From the NCBI GenBank assembly GCA_027186245.1, contig CP114486.1:5423501-5487500 (forward strand): 64,000 bases of DNA, written 5' to 3'. The notes under the pieces were generated by a model. That model was given only the letters and a program-made list of their open reading frames with translations. It searched no databases and had not been told where the DNA came from. Below are positions 1 to 11,952 of this stretch, piece by piece; the first letter of the stretch is position 1, and the number at the start of each line of letters is the position of its first letter. Source of the DNA: Coriaria nepalensis (Eukaryota > Streptophyta > Magnoliopsida > Cucurbitales > Coriariaceae). Both the position numbers and the translations under genes were made by a program.

Positions 1-2519
1 ATCTTTGAAAACAGAGAGAGAAGAGAAGGAGAGCGCCATATTTTTGAGTGGAGGAGAGTTGGAAATGGCTCAAATGGCGTGAAAATGAGTATAAAAGAGA
101 GAAAGGGAGAAGGAAAGGGAAAGAACGTGATAGTTACGTGTGGCAGCTGGCATAAGACATGTGTCATCACCCTAGAGGTGATCACACATAACGAGAAGCA
201 TGGATTGAGGAGCATTTAAGATGTCGTCACGCATCATTTCGTATCCATCAATATGGTTAGGGGTCGGTAGAGCCTACGAAGGCGCATAAGCTATGAGGGA
301 TGTCAAAATACCACGTAACTCATAATAAATGAGATTACGTGCCATGGGGCTAACTATTTGGCCCGATTTTGGGACAACCTAAGATCTGCAGCCTCAACAG
401 TAAGGGAAATCAAGGCTGAGGCAGAATCTATAAATGTTGGAGTAACTGAGTAGGGAGAGAATATGACAACTGAGGCTAAGGTCTGATAAGACTAAGGGAA
501 ACATCTGTTGACATTATAATAGCTAAGCAGGATAACAAGGCATCGAGTGTTGCTAAAGTTGGGTTAGGTATTTCGTCACTCATCTTAGACCTGAGCACGG
601 ATACACTAAAAGAGTAGACAAGTGGAAAGCTACTGACACCTGAGTGAAGATCGTACTCATGACATGTGAGACTAAGGCAATGTAGTTACATATTGAAGCA
701 GCTCTGAGCAGGTAACATATCTCTGTCATGTCAGACAAGGGGTGCACTGACACTATCATGGGGTACAGAATGATCGGGACCTTGAGGAATCGAAGCAGGA
801 CACGTGTAAAGTTGTCTAAGGTTTCCCAACTTTATCAAAGTATAAAAGCTAATTAATATAAAAGTATAACGTATATGCATTTTTTAGGGAACTAAGCAAC
901 TCATTTTTATTTATTTTCCCTCTCACACTCTTCTAAAAACTAACTAGAACGTTGGAGCGAGGTTGGCCGACCACCACCCCGACCGCTATTTGTTTGTGAA
1001 TGCATGCGTTGATCTTAAAGCACACTAAAGGAGGTAGAACCGTTTGTAGTAGAAATGATATAAGCATGGGGTCAATTTTTAAATTTATATTTATTACTAA
1101 TTTTTATTAATTTAAAAATTTTAATATTTTTTAACCATAAAAAATTAACGTTAAAAAATTTTTTTAATTTATAATTTACTATTTACTAATCATAAAAAAA
1201 ATCAAAGTTACTAATTTTATTTAAGACCCAATCAAACACGAACAGTGTATGACTCCTTAAATCTTGCGACATCATAAGATGCTTCTTCATAAACTTAACT
1301 AATTAACCACTCGAATGTTGTATACTTCTATATTAATATTAATATATTTATTCAGACAGCCCCCCGTCTTGTAGTCCGACTAGCGTACGATCAAAAAAAG
1401 AGATGTGTACATTTGACTTATTGTCCCAAGTCTACCATTAAATACTAGGTTCATTTACAGAAGAAAAACGGGTGAATTTAAGTTGTTTCTATATCCTTGA
1501 CGAAAACAAACGAATAAATGGATGGTATCTTGTTATGGTTAAAAGCATAGACTATTCTTCAATATTCTTATTTGGTGAAAACTGAAAAGGAACAAAAGTT
1601 GGAAAGATGTCCAAGTGGAACTTGTGAGGCCTAGAGAAGGTAACTTGTTTGGGTCGTATCCATGTGGCTCAAATTATAATTCCTTAATTCCGAAGACATG
1701 ATCGTTACAGCAATTACTTCTTCAGATTGGGCTTTAAATAGTTGCATTAGTACTTGGATTATGTTGTGACAATTGGATTCTGTGACAATCGTATCGTTAC
1801 AGCAATTATTTTAGCTCTCAATATAAAAAAATGATCCATTCTTTTCAGAATAATATCTTTTCAGAAAAAGAAAAAAAAAAGGACAAAAATCTGAAGAAGT
1901 GGGTATATATATGCCTTCAAATCACTGCTACAATGTCGTAGTCTTTTTCCTAAAAGCGACCCTAATAATTAAGGGCCCCCCCCAACCCTAAATTGGAAGC
2001 ATACCAGCAAGCGAAGGCATTACCAATTCTTAAATGCCCAACCATCCAAAACCAGATCTACCCTAACTGTTTTTCTTTTTATAAACAAAAAAACCAGTAA
2101 AATTAATTCTGAATGCAGAAAGAAACGCCCAAAAATAGTACTGAATTGCATCTTCTGATTGTAAAATTGTGAAAAACTTCATTATTTTCTTTTTAACTCA
2201 TTCTTGCACTCCTTTCACAATATATGAAAACAACCTAATTTTTACTATTGCAGTAGCGAATAAAAAAGCCATGTTTTACTAGAGAGGACATTGACCACAG
2301 TAAAAAGAATCACCAGCACCGTAATTACACTTCAGAAACCGGTGCTGAAAATTGCACCCTCCTCCCTCCTTTTCAGCTATTTGCAGAAGGATTCATGCAG
2401 ATAAAAAACTTTCACTACTCACTACTTAAATATATCAACACCTAACTTTCTCTCTGTCTCTCTTCAATCTCTCTGCTTCAAATTGGGTATGAGCTCAACT
2501 TTTCAACCCCACAGGAAAA
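1..2519. other. Intergenic region with possible LTR remnant at about 780-1015
   Basis: No gene is recognised. A stretch near 833-849 has a TATA-like tatcaaagtataaaagc, followed at 920-985 by ctctcacactcttctaaaaa and ggagcgaggttggccgacca. This arrangement resembles the promoter and R-U5 end of a plant Ty3/gypsy LTR; that reading is from family resemblance only and no partner LTR is visible. The remainder is AT-rich. The 3' untranslated region of the downstream minus-strand kinase gene should lie just below 2520. Confidence 0.3.
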
Positions 2520-5500
2520 TCAATTAAAGAGAACTCGATGCATCCTCCCTTGATCCGGAGCATCCTCGTAAAAGTACGGAGTTAGTTTCCCATCTTTCTT
2601 AGAATTACTCAACTGATTCTCCGCACTCACTTCTTGCAACATTTTAACTACCCTTCTCATGGACGGGCGATTGATGGGAAGCGGGCTCGTGCAAACAATC
2701 CCGATATTGAGTACTTTGCATATTTCTTCCTTGTAACATATATCAAGCTTAGGGTCTAGCACATGATCTAAACCCTTTTGATCCAATGTGGTACAAACCC
2801 ATTTCACCAGATCCTTTTCCCCAAATTCCAGGTCGACCGGAAGCCTCCCCGTCACCAATTCAAGGATCACCACGCCGAAACTGTATATGTCACTCTTCTC
2901 ATTGACCCTTAATGTATAAGCATATTCTGCAACAGGTTAAATTACAAAATTCCCCTTCAGATGTCTAGCACACAACATAAATATGCATAAACAAATTTAT
3001 AATACAGATTGAAGATTTAATTCTTTAAGAGTTTGAAAATTTACGGAATAAAAACAAAGTGGGATTCTAAAAACCCAAGTGATATGACATTATTTTAATA
3101 AGTTGAAATAACTAACCTGGGGCTATGTACCCGCAAGAACCAGCAATAACAGACATCGATTTAGGCCCTTTACCGGAAGAATCAACTTCCTTAGCCAATC
3201 CAAAATCGGCCACTCTTGCTCCGAAATCTCCATCCAACAAGATGTTGTTGGATTTGACATCTCTATGAACTATAGCCGGAACACAATCATGATGGAGATA
3301 AGAGAGCCCTTCAGCCGAATCCAAAGCAATCTTATACCTAATGGGCCAATCCAGTAACCCGGCTTTACTACTATGAAGCAAATCGCCCAAGCTTCCATAA
3401 GGCATGTACTCATAAACCAAAAGCTTACAATCTCTAGTCGAGCAACAACACCATAATTTAACTATGTTCTTGTGCCTAATTTTCCCTAAAGTCTCAACCT
3501 CTGCTTCAAACCCATTGTCTCTAAATTGAACTTGAACTTTCTCAATAACACCATTTTCACTCTCCTTTTTTGTATTGGTCCAAAGCTTCTTTACTGCAAC
3601 GGCTTCACCATTAGTTAGCACAGCTTTGTAAACCTTTCCGGAAGATCCACTGCCAATCACATTATCCTCGTCAAGACAATCTAAGATCTCTTTTTCACAA
3701 AAACCCAATTTGTGGAATGACATTAATGTCCATTTCGATTTATCCACTGCTCGCTTTGCGTTTTTTAATTTCTTGTACTTCAATGAAAACCAAATGACGC
3801 CTATGACAAAAACTAGAACTGCAAGCATGAATATGGACCGGAACAACCATTCATAGCTTCGGTTTCTAGTTCTAGTCTCGCGATCACATAAACTGCCTAC
3901 GATTCCACAACAACCAGGATTGCCCAGAAAGCTATTTCTATACATTTCTTTCGAAAATAATGGCGGAAGCTCGCCTGAGAGAAGATTGTTCGACAAGTTG
4001 AGCAGGTTTAACTTCAAGTCCTGTAAATCATACGGGATTTTCCCGGAAAACTGATTACTAGAAAGATCAAGGTAATTAAGCACAGGCATGCTCCCAATTT
4101 CATTAGGAATTTCGCCAAAGAACTCATTATTAGCCAGATTGAGCTCGTTCAGATTCTTCAAGGATTTGATACCGCTTGGAATCTTGCCTGAGAGCTCATT
4201 ATTTTGAAGATTTAAGCTTGAAAGCTTATGAAGATTAACAATACTTATAGGTAAAGACCCACTTAGCTTGTTATCACTCCCTGACAATTCTATAAGATTT
4301 TCCAAACTTCCTATCTCCTCTGGTATCACTCCAGTAAAGTTATTCCCCGAAATTTTGAGGACCGAGAGACTCTTCGCACTGGCAATCGTCTTCTCGATTT
4401 GACCGGAAAAGAAGTTGTCAACAAGTTCTAGAAGATATACATTTGCAAGTCCCCATAATTCTGCCGGGACTTCACCGGAAAAATGATTGCGACTTAATCT
4501 GACACGGCTCAAACTCCAGCACTCGCCTAAATTCTTCGGAAGCTTCCCGGAAAGCCTGTTGTTTAGAATCAGAAGCTCTTCTAACTCCCCGTTTTCACAC
4601 AAAGTGGCCGGAATCTCACCTGAGAACTGATTATCTGTAATATCAATCCATTTCAGACGAGAATTTTTCCCGAGATTTTTCGGCAACTTACCGGAGAATC
4701 TGTTTCCGAACAGCCTGAGCTCGTACAATGCCGGCGAGCTCGAAATGCTCTCCGGCAACTCTCCTTCCATCTGATTCTCGTACAGGTTTAGACTCTCCAG
4801 TGGTAACTGACACAACTCGTCAGGAATCGGTCCCACCAACTTGTTCATGGACGCATCAAGTCGTCTCAATGAAGTCATGTTCGAAAATCCAGCCGGCAAT
4901 TCGCCGGTGAGCGAGTTGTTATACAGCTCGATCTGAACCACACTGGTTAACTCAGTGAGTGAACTGGGAATCGAACCCTGGAGGCTGTTGAGCGAGAGGT
5001 CTAGATCGGTGAGTCTCTTGAGTCGACTCAGCGAGTCAGGAATCTCTCCGATTAAGTTGCATTGAGTGAGCCACAACACCTCAAGGTTGGTCAAGTTACC
5101 GAATTCGGGTGGGATCCGACCCGGGAGATACGGGTTGTACGAAATGTTGAGCATTTTGAGCGTCGTGACGTTGCCAAGAAATGCTGGTAACGGACCGTCG
5201 AGAAGATTCGAGATGAGCGAGAGAACCTCGAGATTTTGAAACTCGCCAAAACTTGGCGGTATATCGCCCGAGAAATTGTTCCCGCTTAGGTCCAAGTAAC
5301 GGAGATTAGGGAGGTCGGAGAGAGTGCTAGGGAGGGTACCGGTGAGGAGGTTCTGCCCGAGATCGAGGTGGTGGAGATTCTGACAATCGGAGAGATCCAA
5401 CGGTAGAATGGAGTTGATGGAGTTATTATAGAGAGAGATGGAAGTGAGGTTATGTAGACGGCAGAGGAGAGAAGGGAAAGGTCCGGCGAGGTTTGAGCTA

Positions 5501-5745
5501 GAGAGGTCGAGTGAGACGACGAAGCGAGTTGCAGAGTCGCACTGGACACCGAACCAGGCGCAGGGCGTGACGTCATCACGGTGGTCGCTGTTGGTCCACG
5601 AGGTGAGGACGGAGTCTGGGTCGTCGAGGGAGAGCTTTACTGTTTGGAGGTAGAGAGCTTCTTGATTCAGAGAGAGGGAGAGAAGCGAATTGTTAAACAG
5701 AACGAAGAAGAAGAATGAACAGGCGAAGAAGATGTTAGGATGCAT
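2520..5745 (-). CDS. HSL1: LRR receptor-like kinase, HAESA-LIKE1 type
   Basis: Plasma-membrane receptor kinase of LRR class XI; HAESA-family members bind secreted peptides (IDA/IDL, CLE9/10) with SERK co-receptors to control abscission, stomata and cell separation. Two exons: 5745-3117 and 2926-2520, with a GT-AG intron at 3116-2927 that splits GYIAP/EYAYT at phase 1. The spliced product is 1011 residues (Arabidopsis HAESA and HSL1 are just under 1000). Visible parts: hydrophobic signal peptide (1-27), LRR N-cap with CAWFGVQCD, about 20 plant LRRs, a membrane segment near 632-655 (FMLAVLVFVIGVIWF), then a kinase with glycine loop GSGSSGKVY (about 695), AVKKLW, HRDVKSNNILLD (about 825, an RD kinase), DFGLAK and GSCGYIAPEYAYT. 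The C-terminal DGKLTPYFYEDAPDQG resembles the HSL1 tail. All catalytic motifs are intact. I am sure of the family and fairly sure of the HSL1 clade. Confidence 0.93.
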
Positions 5746-6380
5746 TTTTGGTGGTTCTCTGTTTCTTTTTTTCTTTTTTGTGAGTCGCAGAGTGAATGGA
5801 TATATGCAAGCTAAGAAGTGAGGAGAGAGAAAGGGAGGAGAGAGAGGGAGGAGGGGTTGATTCTGAGCGTGATTTGGGAGGGGAGGAGTACAGTTGAGTG
5901 TGAGATAGAAGGGTGTGGAAGAGGGGTTACAAAGATAATGGTTGTCCCGTTGTCATCTACTCTGCAATGAGGGGGGAGAGAGAGCGTGGAGAAGTATTCA
6001 GTGTTTGGTTGAAGACGATAGCACGAAGCATTAGTAGTACACTTGAGTCATGACCAGTTAGTTGATGAAGAAATCTTATTACCTGATTTTGCCAGTCAAT
6101 TTTGTTTTTTTGCTGTAAGAAAGAAGATAGGATAAGGAAAAACTCAAAAATAAAGAGAGAAAATGAATGAATAAAAAATAAAATAAAATAAAATAAGAAA
6201 ATTAGAACAAACAACAGAAATGAGGAGTGATGTGGGTCGATCATAGGACGCTTTTATCTCTTCTTATCAGGAGGTTTTATGTAATAAGAGGGACAAGTTT
6301 TGTAAGCCAAGTTTAGCTCCGACGGATTCAATGAAGTAAATTGTCTACAAAATTTGTGTACTTATATTTGACATATATTT
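5746..6380. other. Upstream region of the HSL1-type gene
   Basis: This holds the presumed promoter and 5' leader of the minus-strand receptor kinase. A GA-rich stretch at about 5820-5880 reads as a CT-rich leader or promoter on the minus strand. No separate gene is seen; the open frames here are low-complexity Phe/Leu/Ile runs. Confidence 0.4.
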
Positions 6381-6392
6381 AATACTAAGGTA

Positions 6393-6427
6393 TTAGCCAT
6401 TAGCCATTAGCCATTAGCCATTAGCCA
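6393..6427. repeat. Heptamer tandem repeat (TTAGCCA)x5
   Basis: Five perfect head-to-tail copies of TTAGCCA, counted directly. The unit is not the plant telomere repeat TTTAGGG. Confidence 0.95.
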
Positions 6428-6483
6428 TGACAACTGTCGCTCTCATTCACATTACAAATGTATACAACAAGTAAGAATCCATA

Positions 6484-6643
6484 TTTTTTTACCATATGAT
6501 TTAGATTAAAGATGTCATGTCCCTGTTCCATTAACATTTTTTTACCCTATAATTAGATTGAAGATGTCATGTCCCTGTTCCATTCACATTTTTTTTACCA
6601 TATGATTAAATTAAAGATGTTAGGTCTCTGTTCTATTTATATC
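6484..6643. repeat. Three tandem copies of a ~53-bp unit
   Basis: The block taccatatgat...agatgtcatgtccctgttcc occurs at about 6490, 6543 and 6597 (spacing 53 and 54 bases). The third copy is the most diverged (agatgttaggtctctgttct). It has no coding content. Confidence 0.85.
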
Positions 6644-9600
6644 AACATTATTATCATCAAGATTAATATTTATATATATTTATTCCATAAATATTATATT
6701 TATATAAATTAAAATTGAATTTATCACGTAGTGGATTATAATTATAATTCAACTAAGTTTGATTTATCTTCTTTTTTTTTTTTTTTGTAAATTGTATGTT
6801 ACATTACACATTTTCATCATCTCTAAATACAATTCAACGACTTTTATTTGGAATATAATTTTTTATAATTTATTTGTTTATATAGGGAGGCTTCTAAAAA
6901 TAATGTAGCCCACCCACAGAGACTTGGGAAAGTTAACGGTAGATAGACATAAAACTCCCTTGTTGCTTGGAATCAGAAGCGAATCACATCGGTCGGTCAC
7001 AAATCAATCGCACAATGAGTGCTGTGGATCTCGATGACAATAGAATCGGACCGTCAGTTTTTGCATTGAAGTTTATTTTAACAGTCAGACACGATGTTGT
7101 TTACGTTTTTACTGAGAAGACAGGAGTTGTCGCGCCCCTCTTGCCGCGCGTGAACCCAACCCCCAAAGATATGTAAAAGCTAGAAAGCATCTATAATGAG
7201 CTAATAGTGACAAAACATTATGGGAAATTGTGGTTGTTTTACCCCGAAGGAGATTGTTTCGTTTTTCATGAAAGCAAGCGAAGTTATTATAAAGACAAAT
7301 TGGCATCATGGTCATGGCCCCACTTTCTTATTGCTTTCATGCCTTACCAATTCCTTAAATCGAGGAAAAGGAAGAAAAACAGCTCATCATAAAGTTTAAG
7401 CTTTTATATTATGGGATGGAAAAAAAAAAAAAGAAAGAAGAAAATTCACCTTTTCAACTACATTATGTTGTTAGGTAATTACCTATTTTAACCAAACAAC
7501 ATAAAAAAAAAAAAAAAAAAAAGTGTTAAGGTTGTTCATAATGAGTTGGAATTTACTGTACGGACACAGTAAAAGAGGAAGGATAAAAAGTAATTAGAAA
7601 AATTATAATATATTAATTCATATTAATTATATATAAAATTAATATGTATATAATATTATAATATAAAAATAACCTATAATGTTGAAATACATTGGCTAAT
7701 TTATCCAATAAATAATGAAAATCTCAAAACAAAATAAACTTGAAGACAACATAACAATGAACTATATTTAGACGTAATTAAGAATTGGTTTTTCCCAAAA
7801 GGGCACACAAGGGTGCATGATTAGGATCATAAGGACAAAGCCACATTATTGCATCGTATTTAACAAACCTTATCTTTGTTGGAAAAGAGTTTGCTAATTG
7901 GAGTTGACTGAACTGGACTTGGGTCGAATTGACCCGGAACCCAGTAAGCTTGTCAAGCGAAACTGAATTTCCGAATAGAACTAGAAAAGGGGGGGGAAAA
8001 AAAAGAACATAAAATTTTTGGAATATTTTTAAAGACACTAAGGATATATTACTTCAAGACTTGTAGATTTCTAATTCTAGTTCCTTCAATTTTATCATGT
8101 CCGTCACTTTCTTCCTCATATTTTTTTTCTTTTGTATCAACTTAGTCCCAGAAAAATCACACATGAAACTTTCGTTAGTAAGGTTGGGTGAAGAAGCTTG
8201 AAAGATGAATAACACAAACTTGATAAGATAATATTGAAAATTAAATTGAAGTACTAATTTTATTTTAAAAATAACAATGAAAATAAGGGATTAGTGGATT
8301 TTTTTTAATTTTTTTTTATTTTTTGTCAAAGGAATTAGTGGAAATTGAATAAGCAATAAAAAGAGAAGAAAAAAAAAATGAAAAAAAAAAAAAAAGTGAG
8401 GAAAAGAATAAAAAATGAAAATGGAAGGATTGAATCCATAATTTTTAATAAGCTCAATAACTTAAATAAAATATATAATTCATTGAATTATAAATTTAAA
8501 TCACATATTATATATTTATTAACTAAAAATTTCTCTTTTTTTTTTTTAAATTTTCGGCCACGGGGCCCAGGCGGCCATGGATGGGGTTAGTTCTGGCCAG
8601 AGCTTAAAAACGACCAGTCAGTGTTGGAGGGGCCAAATCTAATTAGATTGATTACATAAACTAATTAAGCTTTTAAATCAACATTAGAAGGATGGCTAAT
8701 CAAGGAGTTCAATTTCTGTCCGATTCCAACCTAATAGGAACTGGTCCCCCACATCCTTCTCAGTTCTCACATCTGATGTTATTTTTGTAAGGAAATAGAG
8801 AAGAAACAGAACAAAAACAAACAACCCTTTTTTGAGTAAAGAATAAAGACAGTTATAGTTGTTGAGATCAGACAGAACAACAAGAAAAACCCAACTGATC
8901 ATGATCAATGTTTCGGCTTAACAACCTTAAGAAAAAACCATTTTACCAAGATTTCATAATTAGTGAAGAGTATGATTGAGCTTACACTACTTTTTTGAAA
9001 TTAGTGAAAATTAGATTACTACTTTTAAGGAGCTCAAATGAGATGGAATTGGTTTTTAGAGTTGGACCATCAAATGTAGATCTGAAGCCCAATATCTCTC
9101 TAGGGAGGCTCATTTTGAGGATTCTACTGAAATTGCAAAACCATCAAGTTGGGCCAATGAGATGTAGAGCTGAGTCCAATGTCCAAAGGCCCAACTGCAG
9201 ATTCAAATCTCATTACCTACTAAGCCCATATATTAATGCATATGATATGCGGATCCATTGAGTTTATTAAATTTTGTATTAAAGAATTCAGTATAAAAAT
9301 TTTCAGAAAATGATTATTTGTCAAAATATTATGGAATTTCATTCTATAAAGAATAAGACACAAGTGAAGAGAGAATGCTTGAATTGAAAAATCATTTTAA
9401 AAAATCATTAACAACCCTCTTTTGCTTTTCAATTTTGAAAATTTTAGAGTCATTTTGGCTTAATTATTAATTTGAAAAATCACATGTTAAATTAAATCTA
9501 AACGAAATTTTCAAAACGCTTCGGCAAACTGGGCCTTAATATCCAATTTGTATCACAATCATTCAAACTTCAATTCCCCGGAATTCCATTTACAAAAATG

Positions 9601-9830
9601 AAGCTGGGATTACTAAACCAAAACGTTATTTTATTGAATATGACCCTTAAAATGATAAAGAAAACATGATTAGCACTCGAGACACATGGTGTTCAACTTC
9701 ATAAGCTATCAATAAAAGACTAAACCAGCCAACACTAAATACAAAAAATACTAATTATCTTGGGATTATTAGTTTTAAAAAAAAAATTATTTAGGGTCTG
9801 ATTAATTGAAGATAGAAAAATAAATCACAA
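6644..9830. other. AT-rich intergenic region, no gene recognised
   Basis: Poly-A/T tracts and short open frames only. A frame at 6967-7176 (+) has an ordinary-looking amino-acid composition, but I recognise no family, no splice partner and no continuation, so I do not call it a gene. A short GC-rich island (cggccacggggcccaggcgg) lies near 8555-8575. Confidence 0.5.
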
Positions 9831-9839
9831 CTTGATTAT

Positions 9840-10740
9840 AGTCCTACTAAGAATTGAGTTGTGTCGTAATAACATAGTTCTCCTTATCACATATTAGGCT
9901 CATGAAATGACCAACCTATAAATAAGTAGTGTTGAAATTCTCACTTCACTTAGGGAGAAGAGAATAAATATGATAGCTTAGTAAGTAAAAAAGTTATCAT
10001 TTCTTCCACAAAGCATTTTAGGAAAAAAATTAGTTGGACTCTAAAATTTAAAATTGTATTAGAGCCAGACTTAAGAGAAATTGTGGTCATATTTCGTTTT
10101 GTAAAGTACCCCCTTACACATTAAGCCACTTGCTGGGCTTACAAAATAACTAACCTATAAGTAAATTGAAGTGGTGAAATTCTCACATCGCTTAAGGAGA
10201 ATAGAGTAAATTTAATTGCTTTATAACCAAACAACTCTCCCTTTCTTTATAAGGTATTTTTGGAGAATAAATAATTAAGCTCTAAAATTTAATACCATAT
10301 CAGAAATATGTCTAAAAACAGATATAGTCACGTTCCATATAAAACAAAGTGCCCTATCACAATATATCACTTATCGGCTTAGGCAAAAGTAATCAAGGCT
10401 TAGGTTTCTAAAATTGTTGTGGCCCCAAATTATTTTAGTTATTGGTTTTTTTCTTAATAAAAATAAAGTAAATGTCTAGTTATTTATTGAAATGCCTCAT
10501 TCTAAAATTCATCTTAAGGTCCGAAATTTTTTGGAGCAACCCTACCCTATTAAACTTATAGAATGAAAGCTTACGAGTAAGATAATTTTTTATCTTACAT
10601 CGTCTAGATGAAAGAAATTTAATTTCTTTTAAACAAAGAGTTCTCCATATTCTCTGTTAATATATATGATATTTAAAACAAAAAATAATTAAACTCTAAA
10701 ATTTAATAATTTTTATACGAAAATGTCAAAAAAGATTATG
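9840..10740. repeat. Three diverged copies of a ~200-250-bp repeat
   Basis: Related blocks start at about 9890, 10130 and 10560. Shared text includes accaacctata/ctaacctataagta, gaaattctcac(t/a)tc(a/g)ctta(g/a)gg, a middle 'ctcc...cattttagg/tctttataagg', and actctaaaatttaa followed by a tca/tc-rich tail. The copies are only moderately similar, so the array is old. It looks like a dispersed non-coding repeat that was tandemly amplified. Confidence 0.55.
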
Positions 10741-10898
10741 AATGAAATATGAGGAATAGATGAATTATCGGAATAGAGACATCAATTATGACTATTAACC
10801 GGCCGAATCAAGCATTTGAAAAGAAACGCTTAATCTATCAAAAGCAGAGATCCTAAACGAATCTGGGCTTCGTAAATTCTAAAAACCATAAAGGAAAA

Positions 10899-11453
10899 AT
10901 GAAACTATACAACAGTTCAAGTGAAAAGCACGAGCATTATGATATCGCATTCAAGAGCACAGCCAACTTAACCCATCTCTTACCAACTGGAACCGTCCTG
11001 ATTTTCCAACTATTACTGCCCATAGTCACGAGCCAAGGGAGCTGTAACAGTGTTTCGTTACCTGATTGTGATCCTTGTAGTGCACTCTATGAGGACTATT
11101 ATGCGTCCTAAGCTTAACAGACAGCTTTAGGGACAGTAAGGGGAAAGTCCGATATGGGTTTGCTACGATCCATGATTTGAAGAACATTGATGGATCATCT
11201 GAAAGGATTTCATCGAAAGTAGCTGCAAATTATAGGCTCCGTTTCATTGATTTTCTGCATGCTTTCATGACATTATTGGTATTCGCAAATGTTGCTCTGT
11301 TTGATAATAAAATGCTTCTACCCATCAGATGAAACAGAGGAGATCCTCAAAGCATTGCCTGTCGGAATCAGTGCGATTTGTAGCGGGTTGTTTGTTGTCT
11401 TTCCCACCAAGCGGCATGAAATTGGGTTCCCTCTCTCTTCAACTTTTCAGTAA
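10899..11453 (+). pseudogene. DMP (DUF679) membrane protein, frameshifted pseudogene
   Basis: DMP proteins are small plant four-helix membrane proteins of endomembranes; some members act in sperm cells. The frame opening at 10899 gives the first DMP block (TANLTHLLPTGTVLIFQLL, then SQGSCNSV). The second helix continues in the next frame (FRYLIVILVV), a third frame gives LTDSFRDSKGKVRYGFAT and YRLRFIDFLHAFMTLLVF, and the last block (LPVGISAICSGLFVVFPTKR, then the family-typical FPLS ending) is in another frame, ending at the TAA at 11451-11453. The breaks lie near 11055, 11112 and 11312. Total length and block order match a complete DMP of about 190-200 residues with no intron, so this is a full-length copy killed by small indels. 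The family call is firm; which DMP it descends from is not. Confidence 0.85.
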
Positions 11454-11952
11454 GATGTATGAATAAGATGATTGCTTGATGTTGAACAATCTTTTAGTAG
11501 AGAATAGCATGTGAAGGCCGTTTATGTCACTGAAGAAAGAAAGAAAAAAAAACATTATGAGAGAAAGAAAGATGACTCCAACGGGTAATTGATTTAGCTT
11601 TTATGAATCTATTGAGATATGTTACATCAACGACCGAAGAGCCAGGACGCAACAAAAAATAATATAAATATAGTTGGAAGGCAGAATGGAAAAAAAATGA
11701 ACTCTGACAAATATATCAAGAATTTTGCTTCTACGATTTCTTGTAACCCCAGTAAAGCATCGTAAAGAAGCACAGTATTTAGACCAAGTAATACTCTTAA
11801 GGCCTAAAATTGGATACAGCAGACTTATATAACATGGTGAGAATAGTTTATCGTAAATTGCAGCAATTAATACAGGCTTTTAGAAAAAGATGCAAGCCAA
11901 GGAAAGAATACAAACCAGCAATTTCAGAACTAAGTCTCTGGCCACCTGATTC

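Noticed and set aside
4728..5653. Short open frames on both strands inside the receptor kinase
   Set aside because: They overlap the intact LRR coding frame and only mirror its composition.
6393..6427. Interstitial telomere repeat
   Set aside because: The unit is TTAGCCA, not TTTAGGG or its complement.
6967..7392. Two + strand open frames that might be a small gene
   Set aside because: No recognisable family, no convincing splice sites joining them, and AT-rich non-coding flanks.
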